Origin: Clostridia bacterium
GTDB taxonomy: Bacteria; Bacillota_A; Clostridia; Oscillospirales; CAG-272
NCBI GenBank assembly: GCA_017632155.1
Contig: JAGBRZ010000109.1
Coordinates: forward strand, 1 to 16,358
Length of the DNA: 16,358 nucleotides
Reading direction: 5' to 3'
The notes beneath the pieces were generated by a model. The model was not told where the DNA came from. It made no database searches and was given only the letters and a program-made list of their open reading frames with translations. Below, piece after piece: positions 7,126 to 13,349 of the stretch. A program made the position numbers and the translations under genes. Every line of letters begins with the position of its first letter. The first letter of the stretch is position 1.

Positions 7126-8126
7126 TATTTATTATTTCCTTTCGCTTGTTTTAAGAGATTTTCTAAGAGTTCTTCTTCAAGTGCTTTGATGAAAAAAAGT
7201 TTCTTTTGAATGATGGGCAAAACAGAATCTCTACGCCTCATATGATGGGCTGCATACAACAATCGAGCATTATCTGCTTCTCTAACCACTTTCTCATATT
7301 CATTACTAATATTATTCCCTATCGACAATTCTACTTCGATGAGCTTGATTCTTTGAAGCATTGCCTTTTTATGCTCCCATATCATACGAAACACACGCCG
7401 ATCCATTTTTTCATAAGGAATAGAGCCATCATACAGCTTTCCAACATACTTGGAAATATAGTCGTGAACAACGATTCCAACGACCTTTCCTTCCTCTGTT
7501 TCCGGATACTTTTCCATTGTTGAATCCAAGTATACGCCTATCTTTCTTAATGCAGTTTCAGGAGAAAAAACGACTTCAACATTTTGCGGTTTTATTCCAC
7601 AGATATCCCCAAACTCTCCTTTCTTAAACTGCGCTCTTCGTCCTTCATCAAAAGCCTTTTGTGGCGTCCAAAACTTCTGATAGATCCAATTTTCATCATA
7701 GGCATAGATACAATAACTTTTATTTTCTTGGTCATACCCACAAATACAACCATCATGTGAAAAATGTCGTTCATGATACCAGCTTTTTCCCTTAACATAG
7801 TAATCATCAATACCACTAAAACAAACATAATATCCCTCATCAATAAGATTTCGAATTACATAATGCACGTATCCCTCTAAAAATTGCATATTATAATATT
7901 TCTTTTCAATATACGGATTTTCACTCCAACAAGATTCGATGATTCCAATTTGCGGCGTTGTAAGTCCATTCAAAAATCTACGCGTACACGTAAGCAGTAA
8001 AACTCTATTCATATAGTAATTACGAATGGAGGGATTATTTACGAAAATAGCACTTCCGGGAGCATGATGATATGTGCTGTATATTGGCTCCACAAGAGGG
8101 AGTTCAATTTTCTTCTTCAAGGGCAT
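7125..8126 (-). CDS. BtrH/C39-like protein of NRPS-type clusters
   Basis: A 333-residue protein. I chose the ATG at 8126 because GGGAGG lies 8 nt upstream; an upstream TTG is possible but unlikely. The block at residues about 84-165 (a helix, then YYVCFSGIDDYYVKG, H118, H121, HDGCICGYD at 124-132, YAYDE and a final helix) has the pattern of BtrH N-terminal/C39-like papain-fold proteins found beside carrier proteins in NRPS and butirosin-type clusters. BtrH itself moves an acyl group from an ACP to an amine. His124 fits the expected catalytic or structural His; the usual N-terminal catalytic Cys is not evident, although C47 and C66 exist. The C-terminal 130 residues are helical and charged. 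It overlaps the ACP gene upstream and the ligase downstream, so an ACP-linked acyl-transfer role is plausible. Family call moderate, function inferred. Confidence 0.6.
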   Translation of the reverse strand: MPLKKKIELPLVEPIYSTYHHAPGSAIFVNNPSIRNYYMNRVLLLTCTRRFLNGLTTPQIGIIESCWSENPYIEKKYYNMQFLEGYVHYVIRNLIDEGYYVCFSGIDDYYVKGKSWYHERHFSHDGCICGYDQENKSYCIYAYDENWIYQKFWTPQKAFDEGRRAQFKKGEFGDICGIKPQNVEVVFSPETALRKIGVYLDSTMEKYPETEEGKVVGIVVHDYISKYVGKLYDGSIPYEKMDRRVFRMIWEHKKAMLQRIKLIEVELSIGNNISNEYEKVVREADNARLLYAAHHMRRRDSVLPIIQKKLFFIKALEEELLENLLKQAKGNNK

Positions 8127-8367
8127 TACTATCGCCTCCCAAATACTTTTCCACCAATTTGACAATATGTTCTACCGTAATCAAATCAAATGGATTCATA
8201 TCTGATTCTTCCAATACAAAGTGAAATGTATCTTCCAAAAGTAACAACAACGTAACCATCTGAAGACTATCAAGGCCAAGATCCTTTTGCAATTGATGCT
8301 CTAAACAAATATTTTCCATGCCACTGAGCTCATTTAAAAGCATCGATATTTTTTCAAAGACTTTCAT
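8104..8367 (-). CDS. Acyl carrier protein
   Basis: An 87-residue acidic protein with the carrier signature GLDSLQMV; the Ser in DSL (about residue 35) is the attachment site for 4'-phosphopantetheine. Four-helix ACP length and pattern fit. It is not the housekeeping fatty-acid ACP context: there are no fab genes, and it sits between a thymidylate-kinase-like gene (14-nt overlap) and a BtrH-like gene. GGAG lies 10 nt before the ATG. It probably carries the acyl or aminoacyl group loaded by the ligase at 5752-7125. A phosphopantetheinyl transferase is not encoded in this window and would have to come from elsewhere. Confidence 0.9.
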   Translation of the reverse strand: MKVFEKISMLLNELSGMENICLEHQLQKDLGLDSLQMVTLLLLLEDTFHFVLEESDMNPFDLITVEHIVKLVEKYLGGDSNALEEEN

Positions 8368-8998
8368 TGTTAAGCATCTCCTTTACTTTGTTTTTTACAA
8401 TTTGATAGCACTCCTCTTCGGGTTGCGTTGTGGAAATAAGAATTCCACCGTTGGTACGACAAATATCTATATATTCTTTACGAAGCCTGTATTGAAGCTC
8501 CATATCAATATACCGATCTTTTTCCTTGGGACGGACACGGACACGGGCAACAGCCTCCGCGACGGGAAGATCAAAGAAAAACGCAACATCAGGTTTTACA
8601 ACAGATTTGGCAATCTCGTAAATCCATTTATCGTTTTTATATCCTCGTGCTCGTAAATTGGCAAGACAAGAATAAAAATATCGATCGCAAAGAACAATCT
8701 CGCCACTCTGCATTTTAGGCTCAATTATTTTGTTGACATGCTGCAAGCGATCACTTGCGGCAAGCAAAGAAAGACTACGATAATCAAAAGAATCGTGATT
8801 GGGAGAATCCATATACGTTCTGAAAATTTCGGAATTTCTGACAGAATTTGTAGGTTGCTTGGTAAAAAACACCGTGTACGTTTCTTCCAAATCTCTCATC
8901 AATCGGTTCATCATCGTAGTTTTCCCACAACCGTCAAGTCCACAAAAAGTAATCAAGAAACCAGAAGCTTCATTTTCACGCATTTTAAGCTTTTTCAT
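8354..8998 (-). CDS. Thymidylate-kinase-like (d)NMP kinase
   Basis: A 214-residue P-loop kinase. Walker A is GLDGCGKTT (20-28), and DRYFYS (105-110) matches the thymidylate kinase signature DRY-x-x-S. An Arg-rich lid region follows (RVRVRPKEKDRY, 152-163). In the family it phosphorylates dTMP or a related monophosphate using ATP. An operon position between a nucleotidyltransferase and an ACP argues for a specialised paralogue acting on a pathway intermediate rather than the housekeeping Tmk. The ATG at 8998 has GGAG 7 nt upstream and overlaps the end of the nucleotidyltransferase gene by 14 nt. TMK-like and NTP_transf_5 genes also occur together in some peptide biosynthetic clusters. The substrate is uncertain. 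Confidence 0.88.
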   Translation of the reverse strand: MKKLKMRENEASGFLITFCGLDGCGKTTMMNRLMRDLEETYTVFFTKQPTNSVRNSEIFRTYMDSPNHDSFDYRSLSLLAASDRLQHVNKIIEPKMQSGEIVLCDRYFYSCLANLRARGYKNDKWIYEIAKSVVKPDVAFFFDLPVAEAVARVRVRPKEKDRYIDMELQYRLRKEYIDICRTNGGILISTTQPEEECYQIVKNKVKEMLNNESL

Positions 8999-10070
8999 TG
9001 GAAATCTCCTTCAAATCATCGATTCGGTTTTCCATAAAAAATCGATCGCTCACATCTGCAGTTTGAAAACAAAGAACTTTCCGATCCTTTGGTGAGACAA
9101 CTTTAAGACAAAAATTCGGTTCTTCAGAAATCACCGTAAGCGCCTTTTGATAAATAAAGTCATTTTCTATATCAAAAAGTCCGAGCGTTTCAAGAACGGC
9201 ATACGCGCAGATCTTTTCCATCTCAATTTCTCTAGAACGGCAAAAGACTCGTTGAATATCATCTTCGGACATTTCGGAGAGCAACATATAAATATCACAA
9301 TATTTGTACAGAGTCATATCTCGGTGCATTTTGATCCATGGAAGAGTCGTAGCTTCTTTATAAAGATGCGAACAAAGATGAAGAAAAAAATCGGCATCAT
9401 CCAATGTAGGAATAGAAAGTCCTTTTTCTTGTTTGATACCGCCTCTGAAGAGCATATCCGTAAGGACCCTCTCATCTCCTGCTTTATACCCCAAAGAAAA
9501 ATTAATATCAACCTCAAAAAATTTCATAAAAGGTAGGTTCACTTCCTTGATGTACGGGACGGTTTCTCCTCTCATCATCTTGGATTCAATGATTTCATAT
9601 CTTGTTGCGGGAATCAATTCACCGTTGTGAATATTCCCTTGAACAAAGCCCGCACCTGTCAGCAAATTTCCGATAGCGGTCACATCTTTTGGTAAAACAA
9701 GTAGGTCAACGTCATTGGAGGTTCTATAACCGCTCGGATAATGAGCACATAAATATGCTCCTTTGAGCATAGCAACATTACAATTACAAGCCGATAATAT
9801 TCTGGATAACATCGAAATGCATTGGTAAAAGCTTCGATTTTTCTGAACATTTTGCTCATATGCTGCAGCAAGAGAATTTCGAAATTCGCGATTCACCTTA
9901 CCAAGAACATTATGCTTTCTTAGCACATCATAGGCAATGCCTTGCATACGGTTAAAGAACAAACAACCTAGTACCGACGGCGTAGCAAACTGAAGTAATT
10001 CTTCATCGAGCGAACTTTCCTGGAACTTACACAGAGCTTTAAACAATTGTTTTTCTTTTTCTTTCATCAT
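8985..10070 (-). CDS. Nucleotidyltransferase family protein (NTP_transf_5-like)
   Basis: A 361-residue protein with the NTP_transf_5 pattern: MLKGAYLCAHYPSGYRTSNDVDLLV (about 101-125). LKG precedes the catalytic pair D120-x-D122, and a third acidic residue D188 lies in FFEVDINFSLG. The second half is helical (SHLYKEATTLPW, DIYMLLSEM), as in other family members. The reaction is presumably transfer of a nucleotidyl group to a small molecule or protein, but no member's substrate can be assumed here. It is the first gene of the six-gene operon, with AAGGA just before two adjacent ATGs. The conserved promoter element at 10126-10169 lies 56-99 nt upstream. Similar proteins occur in lasso peptide and other natural-product clusters. 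Confidence 0.82.
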   Translation of the reverse strand: MMKEKEKQLFKALCKFQESSLDEELLQFATPSVLGCLFFNRMQGIAYDVLRKHNVLGKVNREFRNSLAAAYEQNVQKNRSFYQCISMLSRILSACNCNVAMLKGAYLCAHYPSGYRTSNDVDLLVLPKDVTAIGNLLTGAGFVQGNIHNGELIPATRYEIIESKMMRGETVPYIKEVNLPFMKFFEVDINFSLGYKAGDERVLTDMLFRGGIKQEKGLSIPTLDDADFFLHLCSHLYKEATTLPWIKMHRDMTLYKYCDIYMLLSEMSEDDIQRVFCRSREIEMEKICAYAVLETLGLFDIENDFIYQKALTVISEEPNFCLKVVSPKDRKVLCFQTADVSDRFFMENRIDDLKEISNEKA

Positions 10071-10125
10071 AAGATTCCTTTCTTCTTTTATCGTGCTTCA
10101 TTCAATAACAACTCATTTCGCTACT

Positions 10126-10169
10126 ATTTTAAAAGTTAACCTAGACAACTAGTGTCGTGGTTAAAAAAT
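10126..10169 (-). promoter_or_regulatory. Promoter element of the six-gene operon (GACA-N5-TGTC type)
   Basis: On the minus strand ATTTTTTAA is followed by CACGACA and TAGTTGTC, giving the inverted repeat GACA-N5-TGTC (10144-10156), then 12 bp, then a -10-like TAAAAT (10126-10131). Twenty-two of 26 bases of the T-tract plus repeat match the element before the RHS operon at 3730-3755, and the spacing to the -10-like box is identical. There is no consensus -35, so an activator overlapping that position, or a dedicated sigma factor, is likely. Confidence 0.6.
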
Positions 10170-10230
10170 ATTTCTAAATAAACATTTAACTTTTATGGTA
10201 AAATTCAAATACATGCTATCGCCGATTAAA

Positions 10231-10261
10231 CAAAAAGTGGTTTTGGGATACCAAAACCACT
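10231..10261 (-). terminator. Strong hairpin, terminator-like on minus strand
   Basis: A perfect 11-bp inverted repeat (10236-10246 with 10251-10261, core GTGGTTTTGG/CCAAAACCAC) has a 4-nt loop. On the minus strand it is followed by TTTTTGTTT. No minus-strand gene lies within several hundred bases upstream, so it may insulate the operon from outside transcription. The plus-strand side is also T-rich, so it could work both ways. Confidence 0.55.
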
Positions 10262-10332
10262 CTTTGTTCTGTTTAAATTTAATCTTTTCTTTGCCTACTG
10301 CACCGCAAATTTTGCGTGTTGAGCGAAGGCAC

Positions 10333-10361
10333 TTGACTATTCATTCGAGATATGGTATAAT
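10333..10361 (+). promoter_or_regulatory. Consensus plus-strand promoter in gene-free region
   Basis: TTGACT (10333-10338) and TATAAT (10356-10361) are 17 bp apart. It is the only strong plus-strand promoter I see. Transcription would start near 10368 and run through the tRNA-Pro 3' half towards the terminator at 10717-10760, an RNA of roughly 390 nt with no real protein gene. A 12-codon ORF (ATG at 10380) follows but has a weak ribosome binding site. Confidence 0.7.
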
Positions 10362-10569
10362 AACGGCAGAAAAGAATTTATGCGGAGTCGAATTCTCGAT
10401 TTCCTGACAGCGTTTTGATCTCCCCAAAATAGGCTTGACCACAGTTTTGACCATCTACAGCTTCGGACTACGTGGAAACAGTGCGAACGAGAGCACCCGA
10501 AAGCATCGTTTTTGGACTCAAAAGTCCCGAAAAGCCTTGTAAATCAAGCAAAAAATCGGTGAAGATTTG

Positions 10570-10614
10570 TTTGGGACGTCGATGCCGCAGGTTCGAATCC
10601 TGTCACTCCGACCA
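10570..10614 (+). tRNA. 3' half of tRNA-Pro(UGG), 5' half absent (att-site footprint)
   Basis: The sequence runs from an anticodon loop TTTGGGA (anticodon TGG) through CGTCG, a 5-nt variable loop, a T-arm (GCAGG, TTCGAAT, CCTGT), the acceptor strand CACTCCG, discriminator A and encoded CCA. All of these fit bacterial tRNA-Pro. The bases before the anticodon loop (AGATTTG) do not pair with CGTCG, and no D-arm is present, so this is not a functional tRNA. A tRNA half that begins exactly at the anticodon loop is typical of the far attachment site of an element that integrated into the tRNA gene. By orientation the element would lie to the left and the intact tRNA beyond position 1. Confidence 0.75.
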
Positions 10615-10653
10615 GCGGCAAGTTGCCGCCCCCAATCATCGGGGACGTGCGGC
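10615..10653 (+). other. GC-rich alternative hairpins after the tRNA half
   Basis: GCGGC (10615-10619) can pair with GCCGC (10625-10629), or that same GCCGC can pair with GCGGC (10649-10653) together with CCCC/GGGG (10630-10633 with 10641-10644). The two folds exclude each other. There is no U-tract, so this is not a standard terminator. It may be a leftover of the region behind the original tRNA gene. No function can be assigned. Confidence 0.4.
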
Positions 10654-10716
10654 ATAAATCCTTGCCATATCACACGACGGCGAAGTTCGGATATTAACGG
10701 TTTCGCCCGTCCAGCG

Positions 10717-10760
10717 GCAGTGACGACTCCCAATCTCGGGTGTCGTCACTGCTGTTTTTT
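10717..10760 (+). terminator. Rho-independent terminator, plus strand
   Basis: Arms GCAGTGACGAC (10717-10727) and GTCGTCACTGC (10742-10752) form a perfect 11-bp stem, with a possible inner CCC/GGG pairing, followed by TGTTTTTT. It would end plus-strand transcripts coming from the promoter at 10333-10361 or originally from the tRNA-Pro gene. Confidence 0.85.
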
Positions 10761-10825
10761 ATTCAGCACACAATGTCATAGTTTCGTTTTGAACATTCAT
10801 ACCAGCGCGGTTTTGACCGCAACAT

Positions 10826-10858
10826 TGAAGCCGCAGAGTTACCTCTGCGGCTTTTCAA
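10826..10858. terminator. Terminator-like hairpin between hydrogenase and tRNA half
   Basis: GCCGCAGAG (10830-10838) and CTCTGCGGC (10843-10851) make a perfect stem with loop TTAC, extended by AA/TT. On the plus strand it is followed by TTTTC; on the minus strand by TTCAATGTT, a poor U-tract. It lies 70-100 nt after the stop of the minus-strand hydrogenase gene and is the only candidate I see for ending that operon. It may be bidirectional. Confidence 0.6.
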
Positions 10859-10929
10859 ATTGTACCGAATTTTTTGCAACGTATTAGAAGTGGCTTTAGC
10901 AATCTTAAAGAATCTATCTTGCGATTGTT

Positions 10930-12360
10930 TTACTTTAATAGCGATATAGCATCGCTGATATTCTTCTCAAGTGCCTCGCGACCGTATTTATCGACCTCAG
11001 CCTTGTTCTTCTCTCCGTGAGTGAGGCAACCTGCGCCGCCGATGCATCCACCAATGCAAGCCATCCCTTCGATGAAGTTACCATCGAGAATGCCTTTGTT
11101 CAGCTTAAGAAGTGCCATACGGCAGGCTTCGATTCCGTCGCATACAACGGGCTTTATTTCAAAGTCGATGTTCTGCTCCTTCATTGCCTGCGTTACTGCA
11201 TCGGTTAGACCTCCGCTACGGGCAAAGATACGTCCGAAGTAGGATGCGTTATCAAGCACGCCTTCTTCAAGCGACGCAAGATCGATGTCACGGCTATCAA
11301 AGAGTGCCTGAAGCTCCTCAAAGGTAAGGACCGTATCCACGTAAGGCTTGACCTCCTCAAGCTGTGCCTCTGCCTTTTTGGAGGTGCACGGACCGATAAA
11401 GATCACCTTTGCGCCCGGAGTCGTTTCCTTGATATATTTCGCAAGAACCGCCATCGGCGACATATTATGCGAAATATGCTCTACGAGATTCGGGAATGCC
11501 GATTTTATATACTGTACGAAGGCGGGACAGCAGGAGCTTGTCAAAACTCCTTTTTCAGAAAGCTCTCTTGCTTCTGTCATAGCAACCATATCCGCGCCAA
11601 GAGCCGCTTCGATCACGTCGTGGAAACCAAGTTTTTTCAAGCCCGTTACGACCTGACCAAGCTTTGCATAGGAGAATTGGCTTGAAATCGAGGGAGCAAC
11701 AATGGCGTACACCTTATAGTTACCGGCGCCCGTATTGCGCTCGCTCTTTTTGAGAATGTCAATGGCGTTGACCATATAGGACTTATCCATAATCGCGCCA
11801 AAGGGACACTGATATACGCACGCACCACACTGTATACATTTGGAGTTATCGATCTTCGCCGCCTTCTCCTCATTCATGGAGATTGCTTTTACCTTACAAG
11901 CGTTCTGACAGGGGCGCTTACGACTCACAATTGCGGTATAAGGACAAACCTTGGCACACGCTCCGCATTCCTTGCACTTGGATTTATCAATATGTGCTAC
12001 GTGATTGTGATCAAAGGTAATCGCTCCAAATTTACATACGTCCTCACAACGGTGCGCGAGACATCCGCGGCAGGCGTTCGTAACCTCAAAGCCACCGACG
12101 GGACATTCGTCGCAAGCAATCTCGATTACCTCTATCACGTTGGGATTGTTTTTATCTCCACCCATAGCAAGCTTCACGCGCTCACCGAGGATGGCTCTTT
12201 CTTTATAGACGCAACAACGCATGGTCGGCTCATTGCCGGGAACGAGCTTTCCGGGAATATCCATAAGATTTTCCAGCAGCGTATCGTTCCACGCAAGGCG
12301 TGCCACCTCGCGCAACACCTTATATTTGAGGTGCTGTACTTTCGTATCAAACTTTCTCAT
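10930..12360 (-). CDS. [FeFe]-hydrogenase, group B-like, multi-ferredoxin
   Basis: A 476-residue protein. The N-terminal half is rich in cluster ligands: CDEC (83-86), CRGCLAHRCEDVC (97-109), CKECGACAKVCP (129-140), C151/C155 and CIQCGACVYQCP (175-186), indicating several [4Fe-4S] clusters. The C-terminal half carries the three H-cluster motifs: L1 SSCCPAF (275-281), L2 GPCTSKKAE (324-332) and L3 GMACIGGCIGGAG (432-444). Ligand cysteines are expected at 278, 325, 435 and 439. L2 has Gly where the classic M/PC motif has Met, typical of the less-studied group B enzymes. It probably oxidises or evolves H2 with ferredoxin in the cytoplasm. The start has GGAG 5 nt upstream; it follows the dehydrogenase gene by 8 nt and is the last gene of the operon. 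Confidence 0.88.
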   Translation of the reverse strand: MRKFDTKVQHLKYKVLREVARLAWNDTLLENLMDIPGKLVPGNEPTMRCCVYKERAILGERVKLAMGGDKNNPNVIEVIEIACDECPVGGFEVTNACRGCLAHRCEDVCKFGAITFDHNHVAHIDKSKCKECGACAKVCPYTAIVSRKRPCQNACKVKAISMNEEKAAKIDNSKCIQCGACVYQCPFGAIMDKSYMVNAIDILKKSERNTGAGNYKVYAIVAPSISSQFSYAKLGQVVTGLKKLGFHDVIEAALGADMVAMTEARELSEKGVLTSSCCPAFVQYIKSAFPNLVEHISHNMSPMAVLAKYIKETTPGAKVIFIGPCTSKKAEAQLEEVKPYVDTVLTFEELQALFDSRDIDLASLEEGVLDNASYFGRIFARSGGLTDAVTQAMKEQNIDFEIKPVVCDGIEACRMALLKLNKGILDGNFIEGMACIGGCIGGAGCLTHGEKNKAEVDKYGREALEKNISDAISLLK

Positions 12361-12368
12361 AGAACTCC

Positions 12369-13316
12369 TTAAAGACCAACGCCTTTAATGACAGCCTTCA
12401 GTGCTTCTGCCGACTCGTAAAGTCTCTTCATTTCATCGTCCGAGAGCTTCTGCGTGATGATTGAGCGAACACCCTTGGTATCGACCAGAGAAAGCGAGCT
12501 CAGACAAACGTCGCTGATGCCGTATTCGCCCTCGTGCAACGACGAAACCGTCAATGCCGTTTCGGAATTTCCGCTGAGCGTCTTAATGATATGCGTCGAG
12601 GTCATACCGATACCGTAGACGGTACAGCCCTTACGCGAGATAATTTTTCCGCCCGATTTCTTGACGTAGGTTTCTACTTCTTCTCTCGTATAGTCAGCAA
12701 AAATACTGGTCGGATTTGCCACTGCCTCACGGTATTCGCTCAGCGGAACACCCGCGATGGTAGCCGTCGACCAAGCAACGAACGAGGTGTCACCGTGCTC
12801 ACCGAGGACGTTAGCGTGAACCTGCTGCTTGTTGACGTTATAGATCTCGGCAAGGCGGGTGCGCAAACGAATGGTGTCAAGCACCGTACCCGTACCGAAC
12901 ACCTGATTCTTGGGAAGTCCCGTATATTTCAGGAAGGCGTACGTCAGAATATCCACAGGGTTTGCCACGAGGATATAGATCGCGTTGGGTGCATACTTGA
13001 CGATCTCGGAAGCAATCGACTTGATGATTCCTACGTTGGTCTGCACAAGCTCAAGACGAGTCTGTCCGGGCTTTCTTCCGATTCCCGAGGTAATCACGAC
13101 AACGTCGGAATCGACAGCGTCCGCATAGCTTCCCGCATAGATATCACAGTTATCGATAAAGGGGGTTGCTTGCTTGATATCGAGCGCTTCACCCAGTGCT
13201 TTGTCGGTATTGATATCGATCAATACCACTTCGGAAGCGGCTCCTCTGGTCAGTACGGCAAACGCGGTGGTTGCGCCAACCGAACCAGCGCCGATAATTG
13301 TTACTTTTTTCTGCAT
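12369..13316 (-). CDS. L-lactate/malate dehydrogenase family, NAD-dependent
   Basis: A 315-residue enzyme of LDH/MDH length. The Rossmann start is GAGSVGATTA (9-18). NAD-type specificity is suggested by Asp34 in LIDIN. Catalytic residues are Arg87 (loop), Asn119, Asp147, Arg150 and His174 in GEHGD. Overall sequence reads like bacterial L-LDH, and LDH is the likely database label. However, the substrate-specificity position (Gln102 in Bacillus LDH numbering) is Arg81 in GIGRKPGQTR, as in malate dehydrogenases. The product may therefore act on oxaloacetate or another 2-oxoacid. It lies between a phosphatase and a hydrogenase gene in one operon, so it probably disposes of NADH in fermentation. 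GGAG lies 7 nt before the ATG. Confidence 0.85.
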   Translation of the reverse strand: MQKKVTIIGAGSVGATTAFAVLTRGAASEVVLIDINTDKALGEALDIKQATPFIDNCDIYAGSYADAVDSDVVVITSGIGRKPGQTRLELVQTNVGIIKSIASEIVKYAPNAIYILVANPVDILTYAFLKYTGLPKNQVFGTGTVLDTIRLRTRLAEIYNVNKQQVHANVLGEHGDTSFVAWSTATIAGVPLSEYREAVANPTSIFADYTREEVETYVKKSGGKIISRKGCTVYGIGMTSTHIIKTLSGNSETALTVSSLHEGEYGISDVCLSSLSLVDTKGVRSIITQKLSDDEMKRLYESAEALKAVIKGVGL

Positions 13317-13349
13317 TGTCTTTCTCCTTTTATCTTTCGTAATTCGTAA

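Noticed and set aside
10195..10407. 70-residue plus-strand ORF in the gene-free region
   Set aside because: It runs through a perfect hairpin and a consensus promoter and has no ribosome binding site or recognisable family.
10383..10614. Possible tmRNA (ssrA)
   Set aside because: There is a tRNA-like 3' end, but it has an anticodon loop, no GG-TTCGAC-like 5' motif and no alanine-rich tag reading frame ending in a stop.
10518..10733. Minus-strand ORF of 71 residues containing SDRIRTCGIDVPN
   Set aside because: This is a translation of the antisense of the tRNA-Pro half, a well-known kind of false gene. It has no ribosome binding site.
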